Source: Avoscillospira sp045589035
GTDB lineage: Bacteria; Bacillota; Clostridia; Oscillospirales; Oscillospiraceae
Direction of reading: 5' to 3'
Assembly (NCBI GenBank): GCA_045589035.1
Contig: JAZNFJ010000019.1
Span: 1 to 19,104 of the forward strand
Length of the DNA: 19,104 nt
Under the pieces are notes generated by a model that was given only the letters and a program-made list of their open reading frames with translations, did no database searches and was not told the origin of the DNA. Within the stretch, counting starts at the first letter, position 1. Every line of letters starts with the position of its first letter. Positions 1-7,205 of this stretch are shown piece after piece. A program made the position numbers and the translations under genes.

Positions 1-59
1 TCGGCACGAGGGTTCAAGGGGTCGATCATAATCCCCGTAAAGGTCTGGATGGCACTCAT
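1..59 (-). CDS. 5' end of a probable HD-domain phosphohydrolase (partial)
   Basis: Only the first 19 codons are in the window, reading MSAIQTFTGIMIDPLNPRA, and the gene runs off the left edge. The pattern 'xxTFTGxxxDPLNPR' resembles the N-terminus of small clostridial HD-domain phosphohydrolases, where it normally precedes an 'xxIxDIAHALS' helix. That resemblance is from memory of the family and no HD catalytic residues are visible here. The start is supported by AGGTGA (complement of 64-69) four bases upstream of the ATG and by a well-formed minus-strand promoter at 89-117. It is divergent from the DUF362 gene. The coding assignment is fairly secure; the family assignment is tentative. Confidence 0.5.
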   Translation of the reverse strand, partial: MSAIQTFTGIMIDPLNPRA

Positions 60-88
60 ACAATCACCTGTTTCTCTGTTATATATGT

Positions 89-117
89 ATTTTAGCACAA
101 GAATTGGCACAGGGCAA
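89..117 (-). promoter_or_regulatory. Sigma-A type promoter for the leftmost gene
   Basis: On the minus strand a -35 TTGCCC (117-112) and a -10 TAAAAT (94-89) are separated by exactly 17 bases, with TG one base upstream of the -10 (extended -10). Transcription would begin near 82, giving a leader of about 20 nt. The core overlaps the plus-strand promoter at 104-132. Confidence 0.65.
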
Positions 118-132
118 ATCTTATGCTATAAT
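104..132 (+). promoter_or_regulatory. Sigma-A promoter of the DUF362 gene
   Basis: -35 TTGGCA (104-109), a 17-base spacer, then a perfect -10 TATAAT (127-132). The start point would fall near 139, only about 15 nt before the start codon at 154, so the leader consists of little more than the ribosome binding site AGGAGG at 141-146. This placement also argues against translation from the upstream in-frame ATG at 49. Confidence 0.8.
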
Positions 133-153
133 GAGCCAAAAGGAGGAGATTTC

Positions 154-1266
154 ATGGTCCGATTTGCCCCCTGCGGCAGTTATGAATTGGATACCTGCCG
201 AAAGGCTTTGGAAGACATTCTGGACCTTTCGTGGGTTCGGGAAGGCATGCGCATCGGCATCAAGGCCAATCTGGTCCATGCCGCCAAGCCCGAAGAAGCC
301 GCCACCACCCATCCCATGCTGCTGAAAGCATTGACGGATATGCTGAAAGAACGGGGCGCGACTGTAGTCATCGGCGACTCCCCCGGAGGGCTCTACACCG
401 AAGCCGCCCTTTCCAAGGTCTACCGCCTCTGCGGACTGGAAGAAACCGGCGCGGAACTGAACCGGGATTTTTCCGTTTCTCCCGTCCTCTTCCCGGAGGG
501 CAAGGTGCTGAAAAACTTCACCTGCACCGCGTGGCTCCTGCGCTGCGATGGGGTCATCAACTTCTCCAAACTGAAGACCCACGGCATGATGGCCATGACC
601 GCCGCCGTGAAGAACTTTTTCGGTGTCGTCCCCGGCACCATGAAGCCGGAATATCACTACCGCTTCCCCGATCCCATGGATTTTGCCAATATGCTGGTGG
701 ATCTGCAGGAATACTGCAAGCCCCGGCTGCACATTGTGGATGCCGTCACCTGCATGGAGGGCAACGGACCCACCGCCGGCACACCCAGGGACATGGGCTT
801 GGTGCTGGCCTGCGAAAATCCCTACGATCTGGACCATGTCTGCGCAAGGCTCATCGGCTTACAGCCGGAGCAGGTGCTGACCCAGAAGGCCGCTTTGGAC
901 AGAGGGCTTGTGACCGACACTTCTTTCCCCAAGGAACTGGAACGCTGCTGTCAGAAGGATTTTCAGATCCCGCCCACCAAGAGCACCCTGTTCAAAAACA
1001 TCCTGCCAGGCAAGGCCGGCAACCTGCTCAGCATTGCCATCGGCAAGGTCCTTGCGCCCAGACCGACCCTAAGCCCGGAAAGCTGCATCTCCTGCGGCAA
1101 ATGCGCCCAGATGTGCCCCGCCAAGGCCATTCAGCTGAAAAAGGGACTGCCCAAAATCAACCGCAGCAAGTGCATCGCCTGCTTCTGCTGTCAGGAATTC
1201 TGCCCCAAGGGGGCATTGGAGGCCCGGCGGCCCAAAACCGCCCAACTGATGGATAAGCTGAAATAA
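154..1266 (+). CDS. DUF362 domain protein with C-terminal 2x[4Fe-4S] ferredoxin domain
   Basis: A 370-residue cytoplasmic iron-sulfur protein. Residues about 30-270 match the DUF362 fold, with segments such as GMRIGIKANL (31-40), VIGDSPGG (72-79) and NFSKLKTHGMMAMT (136-149). The C-terminus holds two classic ferredoxin motifs, C311-x2-C314-x2-C317-x3-C321-P and C340-x2-C343-x2-C346-x3-C350-P, enough for two [4Fe-4S] clusters. The family is common in strict anaerobes; its reaction is not established, and a redox or electron-transfer role is inferred from the clusters. The ATG at 154 was chosen because AGGAGG (141-146) lies seven bases upstream and the promoter -10 lies at 127-132, downstream of the earlier ATG at 49. 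The gene appears monocistronic and ends at a strong terminator shared with the convergent regulator gene. Confidence 0.88.
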   Translation: MVRFAPCGSYELDTCRKALEDILDLSWVREGMRIGIKANLVHAAKPEEAATTHPMLLKALTDMLKERGATVVIGDSPGGLYTEAALSKVYRLCGLEETGAELNRDFSVSPVLFPEGKVLKNFTCTAWLLRCDGVINFSKLKTHGMMAMTAAVKNFFGVVPGTMKPEYHYRFPDPMDFANMLVDLQEYCKPRLHIVDAVTCMEGNGPTAGTPRDMGLVLACENPYDLDHVCARLIGLQPEQVLTQKAALDRGLVTDTSFPKELERCCQKDFQIPPTKSTLFKNILPGKAGNLLSIAIGKVLAPRPTLSPESCISCGKCAQMCPAKAIQLKKGLPKINRSKCIACFCCQEFCPKGALEARRPKTAQLMDKLK

Positions 1267-1289
1267 AAAGACGGCATAAGCCGTCTTTT
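1266..1289. terminator. Bidirectional intrinsic terminator
   Basis: Stem AAAAGACGGC (1266-1275), loop ATAA, stem GCCGTCTTTT (1280-1289). A-tract on one side and T-tract on the other make it functional from both directions, ending the DUF362 transcript and the convergent AraC-family transcript. Confidence 0.88.
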
Positions 1290-2143
1290 TATTGTTTCTT
1301 TCTTTTTTCCGCCTGTTTCTGGAAGTATTCCCGGGGCGGCCGGCCGAAAAACCGTACACATTCTCTGTAGAAATGAGAATAGGTGCTGAAGCCCACCATG
1401 GTGGAAGCCTCCACAATGCCCATGCCGCTGCGGATCAGCGATGCCGCACGCATAAGTCGCTTATGAATCACATATTCCGTCAATGTCTTGCCGGTCTGCT
1501 GCTGGAACTTGGTGCCCAGATAGTAACGGCTGACAAAGAAGATCTCATGCATCCGCTGGTGGGACAAATCCTCATCCAGATGCGCATGGATATATTCACA
1601 GATCTCCCGGATAATCTCATCCTGACGGGAAACGACCAGCTTCTTTGGGGCCGTCTTGGTCTGGCACAGAACGATCAGCAGTTCCATGACCAGCATCTGC
1701 AGATGGGGACCCTTCAATGCCGAATTGGAAAGCAGCACACGGCGGAGCTGATGGACGATAGGCAAAAGCACTTCAGCATCGTACTGATCCGACGTCAGAC
1801 AATGACCCACCTGGGCGGGATTCTGCAGAAAATCACGGACCTCCTGCAGGCGGTGATCCTGCAAAAGGGCGGGACCTTCGTTGGACACATAGACCGTCAG
1901 CCGCTCGTGATAAGCGTTCGGATCAAATTCGAACTGACGGATTTCATCAGAAGCCGCCGCCATGATGACACCTTCGGAAATGCTGTAGACATCGCCTTCA
2001 ATCCAGATGGTGCCTTCTCCATGAAAGAAAAAGGTGGCGGAAAAGGTATCTACATAGTGGGCATTGGGTGTAAATTTTGCATTTTGCTCCTCTACGGTAT
2101 GGGTCACGCGGAACAGCCGCTCTGCATATTCTATTTTCGCCAA
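1289..2143 (-). CDS. AraC-family transcriptional regulator
   Basis: A 284-residue DNA-binding regulator. The N-terminal half (about 25-90, with FSATFFFHGEGTIWIEGD at 34-51) has the beta-rich pattern of an AraC-type sensor/cupin domain. The C-terminal 100 residues form the AraC/XylS domain: first helix-turn-helix near 191-212 (HQRMHEIFFVSRYYLGTKF) and second near 241-262 with GFSTYSHFYRECVRFFGRPPREY (251-273), the family signature. Translation starts at TTG (2143-2141), because an in-frame stop lies three codons upstream and no in-frame ATG lies between them. A GGTG-type ribosome binding site (complement of 2153-2156) sits nine bases ahead. No clear -35/-10 pair was found upstream. It lies directly downstream of, and on the same strand as, the GH3-family gene, so control of that gene or of the phosphorylase is plausible but inferred. 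The inducer is unknown. Confidence 0.9.
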   Translation of the reverse strand: MAKIEYAERLFRVTHTVEEQNAKFTPNAHYVDTFSATFFFHGEGTIWIEGDVYSISEGVIMAAASDEIRQFEFDPNAYHERLTVYVSNEGPALLQDHRLQEVRDFLQNPAQVGHCLTSDQYDAEVLLPIVHQLRRVLLSNSALKGPHLQMLVMELLIVLCQTKTAPKKLVVSRQDEIIREICEYIHAHLDEDLSHQRMHEIFFVSRYYLGTKFQQQTGKTLTEYVIHKRLMRAASLIRSGMGIVEASTMVGFSTYSHFYRECVRFFGRPPREYFQKQAEKRKKQ

Positions 2144-2292
2144 CTCCCATCACACCTTTCCACTTTCTTTGCGAATTCTCTGTTTTTTTACATTGTATAA
2201 CAGAAAGAACGAAAAGTATATCGCATATACGACTGAATACTTTGCTAAAGCGCAGAAAATTGCCCGCATTTACATCCGCCGAAAAGCAAAGA

Positions 2293-2321
2293 AATCCCGC
2301 ACCAGCAATGGGTGCGGGATT
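2293..2321 (-). terminator. Intrinsic terminator after the GH3-family gene
   Basis: Eleven-base-pair stem AATCCCGCACC (2293-2303) with GGTGCGGGATT (2311-2321) and a 7-nt loop. In the minus direction it is followed by a T-rich run (TTTCTTTG). It lies just past the GH3 stop codon at 2330 and separates that gene from the downstream AraC-family gene, so the two are probably separate transcripts. Confidence 0.82.
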
Positions 2322-2329
2322 GACTGTTT

Positions 2330-4426
2330 TCAGATTTGTTTCAAGGCGAAGCGGAGGATCTTCAGAGCCGCCTGCTCCAGCTGCAGCCGGTCCGGCTCCC
2401 GGATGAACCGCTCGTCATCGGCAAGGAACATGCCGCTGAATTTCCACTGCTCCACCAGCATCCGGCTCTGGGCCGTATCCTCACCGGCAGGTTCGCCATT
2501 GAGCCACTGGGTGGGCAGCAGAACGGCTTTTGCTTCGGAAGCAGCCCGCATAAAGCCGGCGGCGTAGACATCCAGAAATGCCCGGCGGGTGGTTTCGGAT
2601 TTATGCTCCATAGAAACCGTGCGGAGGACGGCTGCGCCGTATCTGCCCACGGCTCTTGCCAGACGGAGGGTATACAGACCTGCCATGGTGGGATCTTCCG
2701 ACCAGCAGCGGCTCACATGGCGCTGTCCGGGACTGCGGATCACATCGGCACCGGGTGCCAGCCACAGATCCACCCCAAATTCCTTCATTTCTCTGCCGAT
2801 GGCATTGCCCACGGCAGAAATCAGTTCCATATCCCAGCAGCAGCCAAGGATGGAAGCGGCGGGGAAGGCGGTGCAGTACTGATGACCTACCACTTCGTCT
2901 TCCTCATTTTTCAGATCGCTGGTCAGCAGCAGTCCGTCTGCGCCGGCAGCCACAGTCATGGGCGGAATGCCGTATTTTTCCCGCAGATCCGCAGAGCCGC
3001 CCAGAGCACCTGCCACAGAAGTGGGACAGAAGCCGAAATTCAGCACCAGATCCCGCAGATCGTGATCTTCCATACCGCCCACCAGTTCGTGGAGGGTGGC
3101 AGTGCCGTTTTTCACGTCCTCCAGCCGCACCGGCTCCTCTGCAGGGCGGCAAAGTTGGGGCTTTTTGGACTTGCGAACAGCAGTTTTGGGAATATTCCAT
3201 GCGGAAAGACGGATGGCGCGGCTTCTTGCCATGGCCTGCTCCTCGGCTTCACCGGAGTAGGTGAAGGACATGGGCATAACCGCCCGGTTTTCCGTTCCGG
3301 GCATCTCCATGGGCAGCACCGGACGGACCACCGCATCCCGAATGACCTTCAACGCGCCGGCAATGACTGTGGAGCGGGCAGAGAAGCCCACACGAACATC
3401 ATAAAAACCTGCCTGCAGGATGAAGCCGCTGGCATCTTCGGAGTAGGATGCCAGATCGCCCACAGGAATGGTGACGGTAACAATCTTACTTTCGCCGGGG
3501 TCAAGAACAGGGGTGCGGACAAAGCCGTGGAACCGATACTTGGGATGGGGCATCGTGCCCTGAGGTGCGGACACATAGACCTGCACTACCTGGCTCACAG
3601 GCCAGGTTTCGCCGGTGTTGGTCACTTCCGCCGTGATCACCAGATCGCTGTTATCCACCGCCACGGAAACGGCAGTCAGTTCCGCCGCGCCGTAGGTCAG
3701 ACCGTGGCCGAAATCGTAGAGCAGATCCGTGCCGAAAGTGTCGTAATAGCGGTAGCCGCAGTAGATATCGGCAGTCTGGTTGGAGAGGGCGATATCTGCC
3801 CGTCTTCTGGGCCAGGACTGATTCAGCTTGCCCCGGAACAGGGCTTTGCCTGTCAGCAGCTGCTCCAGAGCCGTACCGGCTTCCTGACCGGCAATGCCCA
3901 TGAGCACAATGGCACCGCACAGATCCGCCACCGGGGCGATCTCCATATAGCCGGGGGTATTGAGCACCAGCACCACCCGGTCAAAGGCGGCAGCCACAGC
4001 TGCGATCATATCCTTTTCCTCGTTGGCGAGGATGGTATCATAGGCCTCTTCCGTCCGGCTGAGGACCACAATGGCCGCGGCATTGTTCTCCGCCAGTTCC
4101 TCCATGGAAAGCTCCCGCCAGGGGAAGTCCTTGCCGGGGTTCTTCAGCTGCCAGCTGCGGTACTTGTGGGTCAGCAAACCGTCAGGCACCACAGTCTCGG
4201 AAGCGCACAGACCGTCCAGAACGGACACCTTGGCATAAGTCCCAAATTCCCCGCAGCAGCAGACCGTTTCCAGCTGACCCATGCCAAAGACGGCAACAGG
4301 CAGCTTCTCCGATCCGGCAGGGCACAGGGGCAATGTATGGCAGACATTCTTCAGCAGCACCATACTGCCGGCAGCGGCGGCTTCCGCCACCAGCCGATGT
4401 TCCTTCATTCTCGGTGTAAATTCCAT
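2330..4426 (-). CDS. Domain-permuted glycoside hydrolase family 3-like protein, catalytic block altered
   Basis: A 698-residue cytoplasmic protein with no signal peptide and GH3 domains in reversed order. Residues about 10-210 match the alpha/beta sandwich normally at the C-terminus (EHRLVAEAAAAGSMVLLKN, 9-27; GIAGQEAGTALEQLLTG, 177-193; LNQSWP). Residues 223-360 include YGYRYYDTFGTDLLYDFGHGLTYG-like spacing and a fibronectin-III-like domain. Residues about 440-698 match the TIM-barrel half: YGIPPMTVAAGADGLL (485-500), TAFPAASILGCCWD (519-532), GVDLWLAPGADVIRSP (551-566), WSEDPTMAG (575-583). Such permutation is known for Ruminococcus albus and Butyrivibrio beta-glucosidases. Oddly, the Lys-His-Phe...Asn-Asn-Gln-Glu block expected near 600-612 is replaced by LRTVSMEHKSETTRR, although an Asp pair (670-671) sits where the nucleophile belongs. 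The start has AAGGAG eight bases upstream. Divergent from the phosphorylase gene. Family call is solid; activity and substrate are uncertain. Confidence 0.82.
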   Translation of the reverse strand: MEFTPRMKEHRLVAEAAAAGSMVLLKNVCHTLPLCPAGSEKLPVAVFGMGQLETVCCCGEFGTYAKVSVLDGLCASETVVPDGLLTHKYRSWQLKNPGKDFPWRELSMEELAENNAAAIVVLSRTEEAYDTILANEEKDMIAAVAAAFDRVVLVLNTPGYMEIAPVADLCGAIVLMGIAGQEAGTALEQLLTGKALFRGKLNQSWPRRRADIALSNQTADIYCGYRYYDTFGTDLLYDFGHGLTYGAAELTAVSVAVDNSDLVITAEVTNTGETWPVSQVVQVYVSAPQGTMPHPKYRFHGFVRTPVLDPGESKIVTVTIPVGDLASYSEDASGFILQAGFYDVRVGFSARSTVIAGALKVIRDAVVRPVLPMEMPGTENRAVMPMSFTYSGEAEEQAMARSRAIRLSAWNIPKTAVRKSKKPQLCRPAEEPVRLEDVKNGTATLHELVGGMEDHDLRDLVLNFGFCPTSVAGALGGSADLREKYGIPPMTVAAGADGLLLTSDLKNEEDEVVGHQYCTAFPAASILGCCWDMELISAVGNAIGREMKEFGVDLWLAPGADVIRSPGQRHVSRCWSEDPTMAGLYTLRLARAVGRYGAAVLRTVSMEHKSETTRRAFLDVYAAGFMRAASEAKAVLLPTQWLNGEPAGEDTAQSRMLVEQWKFSGMFLADDERFIREPDRLQLEQAALKILRFALKQI

Positions 4427-4457
4427 CGCACTCGCTCCTTGGGGGCATTTTCTTTTG

Positions 4458-4486
4458 AGTGTATCATATTTTTTCCATGGGAGCAA
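4458..4486 (-). promoter_or_regulatory. Promoter of the GH3-family gene
   Basis: Minus-strand -35 TTGCTC (4486-4481), 17-base spacer, extended -10 TGA-TACACT (-10 at 4463-4458). Expected start near 4451, giving a leader of about 25 nt to the ATG at 4426. The hexamers are imperfect, which fits an activator- or repressor-controlled promoter. Confidence 0.55.
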
Positions 4487-4509
4487 CGAAAAATCAAAGC
4501 CCCCGCCGG

Positions 4510-4525
4510 ATTTTTCCGGAAAAAT
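4510..4525. promoter_or_regulatory. Perfect 16-bp palindrome, candidate operator in the divergent intergenic region
   Basis: ATTTTTCCGGAAAAAT reads identically on both strands. It is centred about 66 bp upstream of the predicted GH3 start point and about 150 bp upstream of the phosphorylase start point. A related imperfect copy, AAATTTTCCGAAAAAA, occurs at 4605-4620. The region 4427-4743 (317 bp) otherwise holds the two divergent promoters and A/T-rich sequence; no further gene is visible in it. Function as a protein-binding site is inferred only from symmetry and position. Confidence 0.4.
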
Positions 4526-4632
4526 GGGGAACGATTTCATGGGTTTTCTGCATTTTTCTTGAAAGAACTGCTATGTTTTCCCGTGCGCTTTTGTCAAAGG
4601 CAACAAATTTTCCGAAAAAAACGTGCAACAGC

Positions 4633-4661
4633 TTGCAAACAAATCGTTTTGCTGATAAAAT
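4633..4661 (+). promoter_or_regulatory. Promoter of glgP
   Basis: -35 TTGCAA (4633-4638), 17-base spacer, extended -10 TGA-TAAAAT (-10 at 4656-4661). Start expected near 4668, leaving a leader of about 75 nt. The spacer contains an imperfect dyad GCAAAC-aaatc-GTTTTGC (4635-4652), placed so that a bound repressor would block polymerase. Confidence 0.68.
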
Positions 4662-4743
4662 CTCTACAAATGGGGCATTTTATCTGTTTGCTCAAATACG
4701 CATTCTGCGGCCGGTTTCCGGCTGTGAATATAGGAGATTGTCT

Positions 4744-7068
4744 ATGAACTACAACATCGATTCGATTATTGCCAACACCGAGGCTCTGCTGCGCCTGCAG
4801 CATGATGAGACCCTCAAGACCACCACCCCCCAGCGGCTCCATGACTGTCTGGGTCAGGCGGTCATGATGGCCATCAACGAGGCATGGACCGCCAGCAAGA
4901 AGAGCCGCGAAAACAAGCGGAAAGCTTACTACTTCTCCGCCGAATATCTCATGGGCCGTATGGTCTATTCCAACCTGTTCAATCTGGGCATTCTGGATCA
5001 GATGAAGAAGGCATTTGCCGAAAAGGGCGTGGATCTGGCCGATCTGGAAGAGATCGAAGATGCCGCTCTGGGCAACGGCGGTCTGGGTCGTCTGGCTGCC
5101 TGCTTCCTGGACAGCGCCGTCACCTGCGGTGTGCCCCTGTCCGGCTACGGGCTGCGCTACCGCTTCGGTCTGTTCAAGCAGAGCTTTGATGACCGCGGCG
5201 CACAGAGAGAAATGGCTGACGACTGGACCCACTACGGCGATCCCTGGAGCTACCGCCGGGATAAGCATGCCGTCCGCGTGAAGTTTGCCGATCAGACCGT
5301 CATCGCCGTGCCCTACGACATGCCCATCATCGGCTACGATACCAAGAACATCGGCACCCTGCGCCTGTGGCAGTGTGAGCCGGAACGGGAACTGGACTTT
5401 GATGCCTACAATGCCCAGGACTATGCCCGCGCTCTGGCTGAAAAGAACCGCGCCGAGGACATCACCCGCGTCCTGTATCCCAACGACTCCACCAGAGAAG
5501 GCAAGCAGCTGCGCATCAAGCAGCAGTATGTGCTCTCCAGCGCCTCTCTGCAGGATATTATCCGCGTCTTCAAGACCACCCATGGCGACAACTGGTCCGC
5601 TCTGGCCCGCTTCGTGGCTGTCCAGCTGAATGACACCCACCCCGCCATGTCCATCCCTGAACTGATCCGCCTGCTGATGAACGAGGGCAAGGATTTCGAA
5701 ACCGCCTTCCAGATCGCCAAGGCCACCTTCTCCTACACCAACCACACGGTCATGGGTGAGGCGCTGGAAAAGTGGGATCTGGACCTGCTCCGCTCTGTGG
5801 TGCCCGAAATTGCCGACATCATCTGCCGCATTGACGACCGCTGCCGCAAGGAGCATGTGGGCAAGGATCTGTATATCATTCAGGACGACCGCGTCCACAT
5901 GGCCAATATGTCCGTCTATGTTTCCACCGCCGTCAACGGCGTTGCGGAGATCCACTCCCAGATTCTGAAGGACGATGTGTTCAAAAAGTGGTACGAGGTC
6001 TATCCCGACCGCTTCCAGAACAAGACCAACGGCATCACCCCCAGACGCTGGCTGGGCCTGTGCAACCCCGAACTGACCAAGCTGCTGGAAGAGCATGTCA
6101 GCAGCGGCTTCCTGACCCGTCTGGACTGGCTGCAGGTGCTCAAGCCCCTGATCGACGAAAATCTGGTGAATCAGTTCAATGCCGTCAAGCGCACCAAGAA
6201 GGAGCAGCTGTGCAACATCATCGCCAAGCGGGAAGGTGTTCTGCTGAACCCCGATTTCATGTTCGATGTGCAGGTCAAGCGACTGCACCTGTATAAGCGC
6301 CAGCTGCTCAATGCCCTGTGCGTCATGGGCATCTATCTGAGCCTGAAGGACGGCAGCCTGAAGGACTTCACCCCCACGGTGTTCCTCTTCGGCGCCAAGT
6401 CCGCACCCGGCTATTGGAGCGCCAAGGCCGTCATCCGCTATATCAACCGCATGGCAAAGCTGATCAACAACGATCCCGCCGTGGCTGACCGCATGAAGGT
6501 CATCTTCGTCCAGAACTACAACTGCTCCTATGCCGAGCATATCATCCCCGCCGCCGATGTGTCCGAGCAGATCTCTCCTGCCGGCACGGAAGCTTCCGGC
6601 ACCGGCAACATGAAGCTGATGCTCAACGGTGCTGTGACCCTGGGCACTCTGGACGGCGCCAATGTGGAGATCGTGGAGCAGGCAGGCGAAGAGAACAACT
6701 ACATCTTCGGCGCCACCGTTCCCGAACTGAACGAGATCGCCGCCACCTACAATCCCAAGGAGTACTACGACAGCGATCCCAACCTGCGCAGAGCCCTGAA
6801 CACTCTGGTGGACGGCACCATCGAAACCGATGATGAGATCCGCGACCTGTTCAACAATCTGGTCTACGGTGTCAACTGGCAGCGTGGCGACCAGTACTAC
6901 CTGCTGAAGGACTATGCCTCCTACAAGGAAGCAAAGCTGCAGGCCAACAAGGATTACCGCGACCGTCAGGCCTTCGGCCGCAAGTGCCTGATGAACATTG
7001 CCTCCGCAGGCAAGTTCTCCGCTGACCGCACCATCCGCCAGTACGCAGAGGAAATTTGGCACGTATAA
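4744..7068 (+). CDS. glgP: Glycogen/starch/alpha-glucan phosphorylase
   Basis: A 774-residue cytoplasmic GT35 enzyme that removes glucose from the non-reducing end of alpha-1,4-glucans as glucose-1-phosphate, using pyridoxal phosphate. Visible landmarks are YYFSAEYLMGR near residue 60, ALGNGGLGRLAACFLDS near 105, VQLNDTHPAMSIPEL near 300, NGITPRRWL near 430, and the cofactor site EASGTGNMKLMLNGA, in which K624 is the lysine expected to hold pyridoxal phosphate, followed by GTLDGANVEI. Length is near the lower end for the family, but all core blocks are present and no frameshift was seen. The ATG at 4744 follows AGGAGA (4732-4737) by six bases; an earlier in-frame ATG at 4459 lies upstream of the promoter and is rejected. 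Monocistronic, divergent from the GH3-family gene, suggesting joint use in glucan or glucoside metabolism. Confidence 0.96.
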   Translation: MNYNIDSIIANTEALLRLQHDETLKTTTPQRLHDCLGQAVMMAINEAWTASKKSRENKRKAYYFSAEYLMGRMVYSNLFNLGILDQMKKAFAEKGVDLADLEEIEDAALGNGGLGRLAACFLDSAVTCGVPLSGYGLRYRFGLFKQSFDDRGAQREMADDWTHYGDPWSYRRDKHAVRVKFADQTVIAVPYDMPIIGYDTKNIGTLRLWQCEPERELDFDAYNAQDYARALAEKNRAEDITRVLYPNDSTREGKQLRIKQQYVLSSASLQDIIRVFKTTHGDNWSALARFVAVQLNDTHPAMSIPELIRLLMNEGKDFETAFQIAKATFSYTNHTVMGEALEKWDLDLLRSVVPEIADIICRIDDRCRKEHVGKDLYIIQDDRVHMANMSVYVSTAVNGVAEIHSQILKDDVFKKWYEVYPDRFQNKTNGITPRRWLGLCNPELTKLLEEHVSSGFLTRLDWLQVLKPLIDENLVNQFNAVKRTKKEQLCNIIAKREGVLLNPDFMFDVQVKRLHLYKRQLLNALCVMGIYLSLKDGSLKDFTPTVFLFGAKSAPGYWSAKAVIRYINRMAKLINNDPAVADRMKVIFVQNYNCSYAEHIIPAADVSEQISPAGTEASGTGNMKLMLNGAVTLGTLDGANVEIVEQAGEENNYIFGATVPELNEIAATYNPKEYYDSDPNLRRALNTLVDGTIETDDEIRDLFNNLVYGVNWQRGDQYYLLKDYASYKEAKLQANKDYRDRQAFGRKCLMNIASAGKFSADRTIRQYAEEIWHV

Positions 7069-7075
7069 ACGACAA

Positions 7076-7104
7076 AAAAGCCCACGGCTCGACCGTGGGC
7101 TTTT
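7076..7104 (+). terminator. Intrinsic terminator after glgP
   Basis: GCCCACGG (7080-7087), loop CTCGA, CCGTGGGC (7093-7100), then TTTT; the A-run at 7074-7079 can extend the stem. It begins eight bases after the glgP stop codon, and its T-tract nearly abuts the next promoter's -35. Confidence 0.9.
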
Positions 7105-7107
7105 CTC

Positions 7108-7139
7108 TTGACACCGAAATGTAACCAAAGGTTTACGAT
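7108..7139 (+). promoter_or_regulatory. Probable exporter-operon promoter with a 20-bp spacer
   Basis: A consensus -35 TTGACA (7108-7113) is followed by a -10-like TACGAT at 7134-7139, a 20-bp spacing instead of 17. The spacer ends in an imperfect dyad, GTAACCAAAGGTTTAC (7121-7136). Over-long spacers with internal dyads are typical of promoters untwisted by MerR-family activators, but no merR gene is in the window and the dyad is off-centre. An alternative -10, TAAAAT at 7169-7174, lacks a matching -35. Confidence 0.45.
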
Positions 7140-7205
7140 TGGTTCATCCACCCCATGGGCATTTTCGGTAAAATAGAATGGAAGAAGTATGCAAGGAGTG
7201 CCGCT

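Noticed and set aside
1..11. The first bases, TCGGCACGAGG, match the end of a common cDNA-library EcoRI adapter.
   Set aside because: On the minus strand they translate in frame as the natural continuation of the gene at 1-59 (NPRA), so a cloning artefact is not needed. The match is probably chance.
49..153. Upstream ATG at 49 extending the DUF362 protein by 35 residues.
   Set aside because: The extension would lie across two promoters and upstream of the predicted transcript start; AGGAGG is correctly spaced only for the ATG at 154.
4427..4540. Upstream start extending the GH3-like protein by 38 residues.
   Set aside because: The extension crosses the promoter; AAGGAG and family similarity support the ATG at 4426.
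2336..4747. Very long plus-strand open frame (803 codons) opposite the GH3-like gene.
   Set aside because: It is the complement of a real gene with G/C-rich third positions, lacks recognisable domains and a ribosome binding site, and crosses the divergent promoters.
4594..7128. 844-codon minus-strand open frame opposite glgP.
   Set aside because: It mirrors glgP codon bias, has no domain logic, and includes both the glgP promoter and terminator.
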